A stretch of 52,686 bases of DNA from Chloroflexota bacterium (GTDB taxonomy: Bacteria > Chloroflexota > Dehalococcoidia > JACVQG01 > JAHKAY01), in assembly GCA_018825785.1 (NCBI GenBank), contig JAHKAY010000036.1, forward strand, positions 1-52,686. The letters run 5' to 3'. A program made the position numbers and the translations under genes. Under the pieces are notes generated by a model. It was not told the DNA's origin and ran no database searches. It saw only the letters and a program-made list of their open reading frames with translations. Positions 1-7,391 of this stretch are shown one piece after another (positions within the stretch are counted from its first letter, which is position 1; every line of letters begins with the position of its first letter).

Positions 1-1
1 G

Positions 2-400
2 GGCGAGCTGGAAAAGGCCCTGGAGCACTACCAGAAAGCCCTGCAAATCCATAAAGAGACAGGGCACCGCCTGGGGGAAGCCAGTGACCTGGGCGACCTG
101 GGCATCGTCTTCGGGCAGAAGGATGACCTGGATGAGGCCCGGGAGCACTTCCAGAAAGCCCTGGATATTAGCAAAGAGATAGGCAACCGCCTGGGGGAGG
201 CCGCTGCCCTCAACAACCTGGCCAACGTATTGAGGCTCAAGGGAAACCTGAAAGGGGCGCTGATATACTATAGGGACGCGCTGGACCTGTTCCGGACAAT
301 ACGCGCGGAGCGGGAGATAGCCCTGATGCAAAAGTCCATCGCCGAGGTGGAAGCGGCCATGAAGAAGCAGACGGGCCACGGGCCATCAGGCAAGGACTAG
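2..400 (+). CDS. TPR-repeat protein, C-terminal part (5' truncated by window edge)
   Basis: The reading frame is open from base 2 to a TAG at 398-400 and encodes about 132 residues. Two and a half tetratricopeptide repeats of about 40 residues are visible, each with the pattern ALEHYQKAL...G...LGEA...LG/NNLG; the TPR_12-like spacing is typical of helical protein-interaction scaffolds. The frame ends in a short charged tail. TPR arrays bind protein partners; which partner cannot be told, because the N-terminal domain (often a regulator or an ATPase) lies outside the window. It converges on the aldolase gene on the other strand, 37 bases away. Confidence 0.85.
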   Translation, partial: GELEKALEHYQKALQIHKETGHRLGEASDLGDLGIVFGQKDDLDEAREHFQKALDISKEIGNRLGEAAALNNLANVLRLKGNLKGALIYYRDALDLFRTIRAEREIALMQKSIAEVEAAMKKQTGHGPSGKD

Positions 401-437
401 GTGCGGCTCCTGGAGGAAGCCCTGGCGGGCTAGCCGT

Positions 438-992
438 CTATCTGGCTATGGACTTCAGGATACAGAGTATCTGGCAGCTTTCCTCCAGGGCAGAGGTGAC
501 CTGGTAGGCCTCCTCCAGGAGCTGGCCCACCGCAAAAGTACCGTGGCCGTGGACCAGGACAATCCGGTTGGCCAGCAGGGCCTGCGCTATCTCCTCCGCC
601 ATCTCCCCCGGCAGCACCTTCCTCCTCCAGCCCAGCACCGGCACTCGGGGGAGAAGAAAAGTCCCCTCGGTATCTGAGGGGACTACTTCCTTCTCGGTCA
701 GGGAAAGGGCCACCGCATGGGGGGAATGGGCGTGGACAACGGCCTGGGCAGGGGTAAGGCTGTAGATGGTGCGATGGACCTTCAGCTCCGCCGAGGCGCG
801 GGGGGTGGTGCGGTCATTCCTGCTGAGCCCTGTTTCTATTACGTCCTGCTCTCTGAGGCTCCCCAGCATGCACCCTCTCTTGGTGATGTGGAGGCGGTCC
901 CCCAGGCGGACGCTCAAGTTGCCGCTATGGGAAGAGACCAATCCCCGCCGGAAAAGCTCCTGGCCCACTGCCTGGAACTGCGAGAAAAGCAT
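438..992 (-). CDS. class II aldolase/adducin family protein (fuculose-phosphate aldolase-like)
   Basis: This protein of about 184 residues has the class II aldolase fold signatures: an N-terminal SSHSGNLSVR block, a glutamate-containing ELKVHRTIY segment, the zinc-ligand motif HAHSPH and a second histidine motif HGHG near the C-terminus. Family members use Zn2+ to cleave or epimerise sugar phosphates (L-fuculose-1-P, L-ribulose-5-P, 5-methylthioribulose-1-P). The substrate cannot be told from sequence. I take the ATG at 992 as start, preceded by a G-rich SD-like stretch; a GTG at 998 is the alternative. It lies 97 bases downstream of lexA on the same strand, so co-transcription with the SOS regulator is possible; no terminator is obvious between them. 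Confidence 0.85.
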   Translation of the reverse strand: MLFSQFQAVGQELFRRGLVSSHSGNLSVRLGDRLHITKRGCMLGSLREQDVIETGLSRNDRTTPRASAELKVHRTIYSLTPAQAVVHAHSPHAVALSLTEKEVVPSDTEGTFLLPRVPVLGWRRKVLPGEMAEEIAQALLANRIVLVHGHGTFAVGQLLEEAYQVTSALEESCQILCILKSIAR

Positions 993-1089
993 GACCACCC
1001 CCTGCCCTGTTTGCTTTCTAATTTATACTGTGGGGGGGGAAAACGCAAATCGTCAAGGCCCCAACAGGGGGAACCGGCAGGTGAAGCCC

Positions 1090-1719
1090 TCAGGGCGTCC
1101 GGAGGACGGCTACCACTTTGCCCTGTACCTCTACATCAGAGGGGTGGCAGTAGATGGGGGCCATAAGGCTGTTTTCCGGCTGGAGCCGGACCCGGTCCCC
1201 CTCCAGGTAAAAGCGCTTGAAGGTGACCTCCCCTTTGTCCTTCAACCAGACAGCTACCATCTCCCCATTCTCCGCTTGCCGGGCAGGGCGCATCACCAGG
1301 GTGTCACCATCAGCGATGAGGGCATCTATCATGGAGGTGCCCTTCACCTTGAGGGCATAGACCCTCTCCCAATCCTTCACCACCTCCTGGGGCATTTCCA
1401 GCACCTCTAGGGGGGAGCTATGCCAGGCCTCCTCCCCGGGCAGTTTTAGGGGCTCCCCCGCGGCAATATAGCCCAGGAGGGGCACCCCCACCAGCCGTTT
1501 CCGCCCGGCCAGCTCAATCCCCCGGGATACCTCCCGGTCCCGCCGCAGGTATCCCCCCCTCTCCAGAAGGGTTAGGTTATAGTCCACCACCGAGGTTGAG
1601 CTCAGGCCACAGCCCCGCACGATGTCCCTCACCGTAGGGGGATACCCCCTCTCCCCCAGGAACTGCCGGATAAAGGCCAGCATCCTCTCCTGTTTGGGAG
1701 ATAGAGCCTTCTGTTTCAT
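1090..1719 (-). CDS. lexA: LexA repressor, SOS regulator
   Basis: This protein of 209 residues has the usual LexA architecture: an N-terminal winged helix-turn-helix (residues 1-70; PTVRDIV...SSTSVVDYNL) and a C-terminal S24 autoprotease domain. The self-cleavage bond Ala-Gly is visible in YIAAGEP, the nucleophile Ser in GTSMIDA and the general-base Lys in VTFKRF. It represses DNA-damage genes and cleaves itself when RecA filaments form. The start has a good SD (AAGGAGTG). A well-formed promoter with a GAAC-N4-GTTC box lies directly upstream, indicating autoregulation. Confidence 0.97.
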   Translation of the reverse strand: MKQKALSPKQERMLAFIRQFLGERGYPPTVRDIVRGCGLSSTSVVDYNLTLLERGGYLRRDREVSRGIELAGRKRLVGVPLLGYIAAGEPLKLPGEEAWHSSPLEVLEMPQEVVKDWERVYALKVKGTSMIDALIADGDTLVMRPARQAENGEMVAVWLKDKGEVTFKRFYLEGDRVRLQPENSLMAPIYCHPSDVEVQGKVVAVLRTP

Positions 1720-1732
1720 AGCATCACTCCTT

Positions 1733-1744
1733 GAACAACAGTTC
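1733..1744. promoter_or_regulatory. LexA (SOS) box of the GAAC-N4-GTTC type
   Basis: A perfect 12-bp palindrome GAAC-aaca-GTTC lies 9-20 bp downstream of the lexA -10 box and 14 bp before the lexA start codon. This matches the core of the Gram-positive (B. subtilis-type) LexA/DinR box rather than the E. coli CTGT-N8-ACAG box. Its place over the transcription start region suits repression of lexA by its own product. Confidence 0.85.
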
Positions 1745-1752
1745 TAGCAGAT

Positions 1753-1781
1753 ACGATAGCAGGGGGAGGGGCGCATGTCAA
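1753..1781 (-). promoter_or_regulatory. sigma-70-type promoter of lexA
   Basis: On the minus strand, TTGACA (1781-1776) is separated by exactly 17 bp from TATCGT (1758-1753). The -35 is a perfect consensus. The LexA box lies just downstream. Confidence 0.8.
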
Positions 1782-1857
1782 TAGCCTGCGGGAACCAGGG
1801 ACGGTCATCCGGGCAGTGACAGGCCTGGTCCAGGACCGGGCCCGGCCCTCTCCTGGG

Positions 1858-2475
1858 CTATAGACTCGCCGACAGCGCCAGGAAGTTCCGCAGGACCTGG
1901 AGGCCCAGCTGGCCGCTCTTCTCGGGGTGGAATTGGGTGGCCACCAGGTTGTCCCGGATGATAACGCTGGAGAAAGGCAGGCCGTATTCTGTCTCTCCCG
2001 CCACCACCCCATCGTCCTCGGGGGCGGGGTAATAGCTGTGGACAAAGTAGAAAAAGGAGGGGTTGGGGACGCCCTGGAACAGGGGATGGGGCCTCTTCTG
2101 CCGGACCAGGTTCCAGCCCATATGGGGGACCTTCACTCCCGGGGGCAGCCTCTTCACCCTGCCCTTGAGGAGGCCCAGGCAGGGGCGGTCCCCTTCTTCG
2201 GTGAACTCAAACAGGACCTGGAGCCCCAGGCAGATGCCCAGGAAAGGCCGGCCCCCCTGAACGGCCCTCTTCAGGGGTTCCGCCAGGCCCCCGGCCTCCA
2301 GCTCCTGCAGGGCCGGAGAAGCCGCTCCAACCCCGGGGAGGATAAGGGTCGGGGCCTCCAGGATATCCTGGACGCTTCTGGTCACCCGCACCTCGCGGCC
2401 AAGATATCGCACCGCCTTGACCACGCTCTTGAGGTTCCCCGCCCCGAAGTCCACCACCACCACCGGCCTCAGCAT
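1858..2475 (-). CDS. hisH: imidazole glycerol phosphate synthase, glutaminase subunit HisH
   Basis: This class I glutamine amidotransferase of 205 residues contains the oxyanion/nucleophile segment GICLGLQ (catalytic Cys) and the C-terminal catalytic HPEKS (His, Glu). HisH releases ammonia from glutamine for HisF, which makes imidazole glycerol phosphate and AICAR in histidine synthesis. HisF is not in the window. The gene starts 6 bases after pyrE ends, and its SD (AGGT) lies in the pyrE stop region, so it is the last gene of lepB-pyrE-hisH. Confidence 0.95.
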   Translation of the reverse strand: MLRPVVVVDFGAGNLKSVVKAVRYLGREVRVTRSVQDILEAPTLILPGVGAASPALQELEAGGLAEPLKRAVQGGRPFLGICLGLQVLFEFTEEGDRPCLGLLKGRVKRLPPGVKVPHMGWNLVRQKRPHPLFQGVPNPSFFYFVHSYYPAPEDDGVVAGETEYGLPFSSVIIRDNLVATQFHPEKSGQLGLQVLRNFLALSASL

Positions 2476-2481
2476 ATATGT

Positions 2482-3042
2482 TTACCTGAAAGAGCCCAGG
2501 CGCTGGAGGGGGACGCCCTGGCGGCAGAGGGGACATTCCTCCGCGCGATAAGTAGGCGCGGACGCGCGGTAGCAGCGAAAAAAGGGCACCCCGAAGTCCA
2601 CCCCCCCGCTCCTGTCCACCACTACTCCGATGCCCACCACACTGCCCCCTGCCTTCCTCACCGCCTCCAGCATCTCCCTCAGGGAGCCCCCGGTGGTGAG
2701 AACATCGTCCACGATGAGGACCTTCTCGCCGGGAGAGATGGTCTGGCCACGGCGGAAGGCCCTACCCTCCTCCCCCCTTTCGGCGTAGACAGCCTTTACC
2801 CCCAACGCGCGGGCCACCTCATAGGCCAGCACCGCGCCCCCCAGGGCGGGGCCGGCCACCGCCCCCACCCCCTTTACCCGGAAGTGGTCCGCTATCAGCC
2901 GGCACAGCTCCCCGGTGAACTCAGGGTGCTGCAGGATGCGGAACTTCTCCCAGTAGACAGGAGAATGGAGGCCAGAACTCAGGAGGAAATGCCCCTCCAG
3001 CATGGCCCCCGTGCGGCGGAACAGCTCTTCCGCATTATCCAT
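2482..3042 (-). CDS. pyrE: orotate phosphoribosyltransferase
   Basis: This type I phosphoribosyltransferase of 186 residues carries the PRPP-binding signature VLIVDDVLTTGGS. It joins orotate to PRPP to form OMP in UMP synthesis. The frame stays open further upstream, but the ATG at 3042 gives the family's usual length, and the upstream extension is simply the shadow of lepB. The start overlaps the end of lepB by 8 bp, suggesting translational coupling. The C-terminus carries CPLCRQG, a Cys pair seen in a subgroup of long PyrE proteins. pyrD lies at 11.8-12.7 kb. Confidence 0.93.
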   Translation of the reverse strand: MDNAEELFRRTGAMLEGHFLLSSGLHSPVYWEKFRILQHPEFTGELCRLIADHFRVKGVGAVAGPALGGAVLAYEVARALGVKAVYAERGEEGRAFRRGQTISPGEKVLIVDDVLTTGGSLREMLEAVRKAGGSVVGIGVVVDRSGGVDFGVPFFRCYRASAPTYRAEECPLCRQGVPLQRLGSFR

Positions 3043-3616
3043 CGGCGTATGAGTAGTTGGGGGCCCGGCCGGGGGGCAGGAGGGAGAGCCAGGCCTTGCC
3101 GATGATGTTCCGGAGGGGAATAGGACCCACCCCCCCCCAGTCGCTGGAATCGGTGCTCTGGGAGCGGTTGTCCCCCATGACAAAATAGTTCCCCGCGGGC
3201 ACCACCACAGGACGAAGGCTGGAGGGAGACCCGTGGGCGTAGGGCTCATCAAGGGCCTTCCCGTTGATATAGACCCGACCGTCCCTTATCTCTACCTCCT
3301 CCCCCGGCAGGCCCACAATCCTTTTAATCCAGACCTCCTCGGGGCGGCGGGGAGCGCTAAATACCACTATCTCCCCCCGGCGGGGAAGGTGAAAGAGATA
3401 GGCCCACTCCCCCTCCTTTTTCAGGGGAAGGACCCGGCCCAGCGTTCCCCCCAGCCTCCAGTAGATGGCCTTGCTTACCAGCAGGCGCTGGCCCTCATTG
3501 AGGGTCGGGTCCATGCTGTGCTTCTGCACCACAAAGCTCTGGACTGTTGCCTGAGCTACCGCAAAGATGATAACGGCGAGGACAAGGGTCTCCAGGATTT
3601 CGCGCAGTAACTTCAT
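3035..3616 (-). CDS. lepB: signal peptidase I
   Basis: This protein of 193 residues has one N-terminal membrane helix (about residues 7-28) followed by the S26 protease domain. Box B QKHSMDPTL holds the catalytic Ser, the KRIVGLPGE box holds the catalytic Lys, and the GDNRSQSTDSSDWG box is present. It cleaves signal peptides on the outer face of the membrane. I choose the ATG at 3616 (MKLLREIL). The ATG at 3655 would place a perfect TATAAT (3631-3626) inside the coding sequence, whereas from 3616 that box lies 9 bases upstream, pointing to a nearly leaderless mRNA. First gene of lepB-pyrE-hisH. Confidence 0.93.
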   Translation of the reverse strand: MKLLREILETLVLAVIIFAVAQATVQSFVVQKHSMDPTLNEGQRLLVSKAIYWRLGGTLGRVLPLKKEGEWAYLFHLPRRGEIVVFSAPRRPEEVWIKRIVGLPGEEVEIRDGRVYINGKALDEPYAHGSPSSLRPVVVPAGNYFVMGDNRSQSTDSSDWGGVGPIPLRNIIGKAWLSLLPPGRAPNYSYADG

Positions 3617-3625
3617 TTTCGCGCC

Positions 3626-3664
3626 ATTATAACCTAACCTTTCCCTGAGTTCCATCGTTATAAT
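3626..3664. promoter_or_regulatory. divergent -10 elements for lepB and the SIMPL lipoprotein
   Basis: A TATAAT on the minus strand (3631-3626) ends 9 bases before the lepB ATG. A second TATAAT on the plus strand (3659-3664) lies 30 bases before the SIMPL-protein ATG, which has a GGAG SD. The -35 elements of both are weak matches, so these calls rest on the -10 boxes. Confidence 0.5.
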
Positions 3665-3694
3665 AGTAGGAGGACCATAGAAAGGAGAGATGAA

Positions 3695-4456
3695 ATGAGG
3701 AAGCTAGTACTTTTGGCCATCGTTGGTCTGCTTTTCCTCGCCGGGTGCACCCTGAGGGAGCAAGGGGCAGTGCCCCAGGGGGCCAGCGCCGTCCTTCAAG
3801 CCACGGAGCAGACGGGGCTGGTGGTGAGCGGGGAGGGGCTGGGCACCTATGTCCCCGATATAGCCGTCCTCCGGCTGGGGATTGCGTCCCAGGAGACCAC
3901 AGTAGCCCAGGCCCAGCTCCGGGCCCGGGAGGCAATGGCCAAAGTTGTCGCCGCTCTGAAGGGGAAAGGGGTTGCGGACAAAGATATCCAGACCCAGTAT
4001 TTCTCCATCCAGCCGGTGACGCAATATATTGAAGAGACGGTGGGGGGGATAAGAAGGGGCAGGCAGATTACTGTGGGCTACCTCGTGTCCAATACGGTCC
4101 AGGCCAAGCTCCGCAAAGTAGATGAAGCGGGGCCAATCATAGATGCGGTGGCCGAGGCAGGGGGTGACCTGACCCGCATAGACAGCATCGGCTTCACCAA
4201 GGAAGATATCACCCAGGAGAAGAACCTGGCCCGCGAGAAAGCGGTGAAAGACGCCCAGGCCAAAGCCCAGCAGATAGCCGGGCTCCTGGGCATTGAACTG
4301 GGGAAGCCACTCTACATCACCGAGAGCTCCCCGTATATGCCCGTCCCTGGCCCCATCTACGCAAGGGCTGAAGCCGCTGGAGCCCCATCCACCCCCATCC
4401 TTGTTGGGGAGCAGCAGCTCACGGTCACCGTCCAGATTATCTATTCCATAAAATAG
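3695..4456 (+). CDS. SIMPL-domain (DUF541) lipoprotein
   Basis: This protein of 253 residues has a lipoprotein signal peptide: Arg-Lys, a hydrophobic stretch, and lipobox LAGC with Cys18. The rest is a SIMPL/DUF541 domain, recognisable by VSGEG...PDIAVLRLGI near residue 50, the central TVGYLVSNTVQAKLR and the repeated AREKAVKDAQAKAQQIAGLLG helix before GKPLYITE. Members are periplasmic or cell-surface proteins of poorly known role, linked in a few species to stress tolerance and oligomeric barrel formation. It has its own promoter, divergent from lepB, and stands alone, converging on the Smr gene 7 bases away. Confidence 0.85.
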   Translation: MRKLVLLAIVGLLFLAGCTLREQGAVPQGASAVLQATEQTGLVVSGEGLGTYVPDIAVLRLGIASQETTVAQAQLRAREAMAKVVAALKGKGVADKDIQTQYFSIQPVTQYIEETVGGIRRGRQITVGYLVSNTVQAKLRKVDEAGPIIDAVAEAGGDLTRIDSIGFTKEDITQEKNLAREKAVKDAQAKAQQIAGLLGIELGKPLYITESSPYMPVPGPIYARAEAAGAPSTPILVGEQQLTVTVQIIYSIK

Positions 4457-4463
4457 GGAACAG

Positions 4464-4721
4464 CTACTTCTGCTGAAGCTCCGCCAGGGTGACTCCGGCC
4501 CCCCCTTCACCCTCAACCCCGGACCGGAAGGACTTCACCAGGGGATGATGCCGGAGCATCCCCTGGACCGCTTGGCGCAGGGCCCCGGTCCCTTTGCCGT
4601 GGATGACCCTCACCCAGGGGCTGCCGGAGACAAAGGCGTCGTTCAGGAACATGTCCAGCCTGATGAGGGCCTCATCCGCCCTCAGGCTGTGCAGGTCCAC
4701 TTCCGGGCAGTCATAGCGCAT
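4464..4721 (-). CDS. stand-alone Smr-domain protein
   Basis: This 85-residue protein is little more than one Smr domain: DLHSLRADEA at the N-terminus and VIHGKGTGALRQAV in the middle, the two signature loops. Smr domains bind or nick branched DNA or RNA and form the C-terminus of MutS2. No MutS2 ATPase frame precedes it, so it is either a free Smr protein or a relic of mutS2. ATG 4721 is preferred: a TACAAT -10 lies 8 bases upstream, leaving no room for the in-frame GTG at 4739. Divergent from dcd. Confidence 0.75.
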   Translation of the reverse strand: MRYDCPEVDLHSLRADEALIRLDMFLNDAFVSGSPWVRVIHGKGTGALRQAVQGMLRHHPLVKSFRSGVEGEGGAGVTLAELQQK

Positions 4722-4729
4722 GGCCCCTG

Positions 4730-4775
4730 ATTGTATCACTTTCCCGTTGCAATCCAAGGGGAGGGGTGCTACACT
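4730..4775. promoter_or_regulatory. overlapping divergent promoters of the Smr gene and dcd
   Basis: Plus strand, for dcd: TTGCAA (4747-4752), 17 bp, TACACT (4770-4775), 15 bases before the ATG. Minus strand, for Smr: TTGGAT (4757-4752), 16 bp, TACAAT (4735-4730), 8 bases before the ATG. The two -35 elements overlap, so the promoters probably compete. A DNA-binding domain in Dcd (see dcd) could act here; that is inference. Confidence 0.6.
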
Positions 4776-4790
4776 GTCCCCCGAAAGCCT

Positions 4791-5651
4791 ATGGTCCTCA
4801 GCGACCGCACAATAAGGGAGGAGATAGAGAAGGGGCGAATAGTCATTGACCCCTTTGACCCCTCCTGCGTCCAGCCCGCCAGCGTAGACCTGCACCTGGG
4901 TAGGAAGCTCTTGGTCTTCCGCACTTGGAAGTATCCCTACTATATTGACCTCAGACAGCCCCTTGATGGACTGACAACAGGAGTAGCAATACCCAAGCAC
5001 CAACCATTTTCCCTCCAGCCCGGGGAGTTCGTCCTGGCCAGCACCGTGGAGTCCATCACCCTGCCCAATGATATTGTGGCCCGCTTGGAAGGCAAGTCCT
5101 CTTTGGGCCGCATAGGGCTCCTTATCCATTCCACCGCTGGCTATGTGGACCCAGGGTGGCAAGGGCACTTAACGCTGGAAATCTCCAGTGCCGCCAGAAT
5201 GCCGATACTCCTCTATGCAGGCATGAGAATAAGCCAGATATCTTTCCTTCGTCTTACAACGCCCGCCGACCGCCCCTATGGTCACCCTGAACTCAAGAGC
5301 AAGTACCAGGGGCAAAAAGGTCCTACTCGTACCTTGTACTACGAGGAGTTTGGGCCGCAAGCGCAACTCCTCCCTCTCGCACCAGTCGCAGTCAAGGCAA
5401 AGGAAACCAAAGCTAAAGATAGTACTTTACGGGAATGGATAAGGACAAGTCAGTTCCGCGGCAGCGTAGCAAAGCTCGCAGAAGCCCTCGGGGTTCCAGT
5501 CAAGACTGTGGAGGATTGGGTGTATAGGGGTGCAAACCCCGGCGAGCAGAATAGGCGAAAGGTCTTCCAGATGACTGGTCTTCCCAGGTTCAAACCTAGA
5601 GGGGAATCTCCACAGCCCGAGCTAAGCAAGCAAGGTCTGCTAGAAGGCTGA
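4791..5651 (+). CDS. dcd: dCTP deaminase with C-terminal helix-turn-helix extension
   Basis: Residues 1-180 are a dCTP deaminase/dUTPase-fold domain: EGKSSLGRIG at 100-109, HSTAGYVDPGWQGHLTLE at 113-130 (E130 matches the catalytic Glu) and KYQGQKG at 171-177 for nucleotide binding. The enzyme converts dCTP to dUTP, or to dUMP in bifunctional types, feeding dTMP synthesis. Family members are usually 170-200 residues; this one has 286. Residues 211-265 look like a helix-turn-helix ([19 protein letters not shown]), followed by a basic RRK/FKPR stretch. The second half of the gene is AT-richer than ribD next to it. The end overlaps the SD of ribD, so the gene heads the riboflavin operon. Confidence 0.9.
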   Translation: MVLSDRTIREEIEKGRIVIDPFDPSCVQPASVDLHLGRKLLVFRTWKYPYYIDLRQPLDGLTTGVAIPKHQPFSLQPGEFVLASTVESITLPNDIVARLEGKSSLGRIGLLIHSTAGYVDPGWQGHLTLEISSAARMPILLYAGMRISQISFLRLTTPADRPYGHPELKSKYQGQKGPTRTLYYEEFGPQAQLLPLAPVAVKAKETKAKDSTLREWIRTSQFRGSVAKLAEALGVPVKTVEDWVYRGANPGEQNRRKVFQMTGLPRFKPRGESPQPELSKQGLLEG

Positions 5652-5655
5652 GCCT

Positions 5656-6783
5656 GTGGACTACATGGCCCGGGCCCTGGAGCTGGCCCGCCAGGCCCTG
5701 GGCAACACCAGCCCCAACCCGGCGGTGGGGGCGGTGATTGTCAAAGACGGGGAAATCGTAGGGGAAGGTTTTACCCAACCCCCCGGCGGCCCCCACGCGG
5801 AGATAGCGGCCCTGGGAAGAGCGGGGGAAAGGACCAGGGGGGCCCGGTTGTTCGTCACCCTGGAGCCCTGCTGTATTTTCGGCCGCACCCCCCCCTGCAC
5901 CCAGGCCATCATCCGCGCAGGCATCGCCAGCGTCCATATGGCCACCCTGGACCCCAACCCCCGGGTCTGGGGCAGGGGCAAGGTGGAGCTGGAGGAGGCG
6001 GGGATAGCAACTCATACGGGAGAACACGCCCATGAGGCCCTGGAGTTGAACGATGCTTATGTCAAGCACATCACCACCGGCCTGCCCCTGGTGGCGGCCA
6101 AGTTCGCCATGAGCCTGGACGGGAAGATTGCCACGAGAAAGGGGGACTCCCGCTGGCTCACCGGGCCCCAGGCCCAGGCTTTTGCCCACCGCCTGCGCTT
6201 CTGGTCCGATGCCGTGATGGTGGGGGCGAACACGGTCCTGGCCGATGACCCCCGCCTCACCGCCCGGGACGAGCAGGGCAACGAGATAAAGGCTCCCCTG
6301 CGGGTAGTGGTGGACAGCTCCGGGCGCACCCCGCCCTCGGCCCATGTCTTCCAGGGGCCAGGGAAAGCCCTGCTGGCCGTGGCCCGGCCCAGGCTGGGGG
6401 GAAGATACCCCAAGGCGGAGGTGGCCGAGCTCCCCGCCCCCGATGGCCGGGTGGACATTGAAGGGCTCCTCTCCCTCCTGGGGAAAAGGGGTATATCCCA
6501 GGTGCTGGTGGAGGGTGGGGGAGAGCTGCTCGGCTCCCTGTTTGACCGGGGCCTGGTGGACAAGGTATATGCCTTCATCGCCCCCGTTATTATCGGGGGG
6601 AAAAGCGCCATCCCCGCGGTAGGTGGGGAAGGGGTAGAAAAGCTAGCCCAGGCCCCCCGCCTGGAAGGTGTCCACCAGGAAAAGCTGGGAGAAGACCTCC
6701 TGATATGGGGCTACCTCCCCGGGAGGAGGCCCTCGCTGGAAAGGTTGCCATGGCCAGAAACCGTGGGCCGGAAGACCGTATAG
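5656..6783 (+). CDS. ribD: bifunctional riboflavin biosynthesis deaminase/reductase RibD
   Basis: The N-terminal zinc deaminase domain shows HAEIAAL and PCCIFGRTPPC (His and Cys zinc ligands). The C-terminal part (about residue 145 on) is the NADPH-dependent pyrimidine reductase, with KFAMSLDGKIA, DSRWLTG and the EGGGELLGSL loop. It carries out the second and third steps of riboflavin synthesis from the GTP branch. The GTG at 5656 has an AGAAGG SD eight bases upstream, inside the end of dcd; ATG 5665 is possible. 375 residues is the normal length. Confidence 0.96.
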   Translation: MDYMARALELARQALGNTSPNPAVGAVIVKDGEIVGEGFTQPPGGPHAEIAALGRAGERTRGARLFVTLEPCCIFGRTPPCTQAIIRAGIASVHMATLDPNPRVWGRGKVELEEAGIATHTGEHAHEALELNDAYVKHITTGLPLVAAKFAMSLDGKIATRKGDSRWLTGPQAQAFAHRLRFWSDAVMVGANTVLADDPRLTARDEQGNEIKAPLRVVVDSSGRTPPSAHVFQGPGKALLAVARPRLGGRYPKAEVAELPAPDGRVDIEGLLSLLGKRGISQVLVEGGGELLGSLFDRGLVDKVYAFIAPVIIGGKSAIPAVGGEGVEKLAQAPRLEGVHQEKLGEDLLIWGYLPGRRPSLERLPWPETVGRKTV

Positions 6784-7391
6784 CCCGGGAGCGCTGGGAC
6801 CGCGTCTACCAGGAGACGCCCCTGGAGGAGATCCCCTGGGAAGAGGGACACCCCTCCTCCATCCTGGTGGACCTGGTAAGGCAGGGCAAGGTGAAAAAGG
6901 GGACGGCCCTGGACATCTGCTGTGGCACAGGCCACAACGCCCTCTTCCTGGCCCAGGCGGGCTTCCAGGTAGCCGGCATAGACATCTCCCCCACCGCTAT
7001 CAACCATGCCCAGGAACGCTGCCAGCAGGCCGGGGTCTCCTGCCAGCTCGCCCCGGGGAACGCCACCCGTCTTCCCTACCCCGACGGCAGCTTTGACCTG
7101 GTCTTTGACCGGGGCTGCTTCCATCATATTCCCCCCTCGGACCGGGAGGCATTCATCCAGGGCGTCCACCGGGTGCTGAAGCCGGGGGGAAAATACCAGC
7201 TCATCTGCTTTTCCGACAGGGACCGCTGGGCCCCCCAGGGCTTCTCCCGGGAGCAGATAAGAGAATACTTCTCCCCCTTGTTTCAGATAGAGTCCCTGGA
7301 AGAGTCCACCTTCCGGGAAAAGGGCAGTCGCTTCCAGCGCCGTTTCTATTCAGCCCTGATGGAGAAGAGGGTTGTTCACCGGGATAGTTGA
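6750..7391 (+). CDS. class I SAM-dependent methyltransferase within the riboflavin operon
   Basis: This protein of about 213 residues has a Rossmann methyltransferase fold: motif I LDICCGTGHNALFLA, acidic GIDISPTAI after strand 2, SFDLVFDRGCFHHIP (motif IV region) and HRVLKPGGKY (motif VI). It belongs to the broad Methyltransf_25/thiopurine methyltransferase-like group; the substrate is unknown. The start I use (ATG 6750) overlaps ribD by 34 bp, and the end overlaps ribE by 20 bp, so it is tightly coupled to riboflavin synthesis and may act on a flavin, a pathway intermediate or a side product. That role is inference. Confidence 0.85.
   Translation: MARNRGPEDRIARERWDRVYQETPLEEIPWEEGHPSSILVDLVRQGKVKKGTALDICCGTGHNALFLAQAGFQVAGIDISPTAINHAQERCQQAGVSCQLAPGNATRLPYPDGSFDLVFDRGCFHHIPPSDREAFIQGVHRVLKPGGKYQLICFSDRDRWAPQGFSREQIREYFSPLFQIESLEESTFREKGSRFQRRFYSALMEKRVVHRDS

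Noticed and set aside
2482-3105. Long plus-strand frames opposite hisH/pyrE and elsewhere in GC-rich operons
   Set aside because: High-GC coding DNA opens antisense frames; these lack SDs and family motifs while the opposite strand carries clear enzymes.
3042-3252. N-terminal extension of PyrE by 70 residues
   Set aside because: It lies entirely within lepB in another frame, lacks family similarity, and the internal ATG at 3042 gives the usual PyrE start.
5576-5660. FMN riboswitch upstream of ribD
   Set aside because: ribD starts only 4 bases after dcd, and I see no RFN-element conserved segments in or before dcd.
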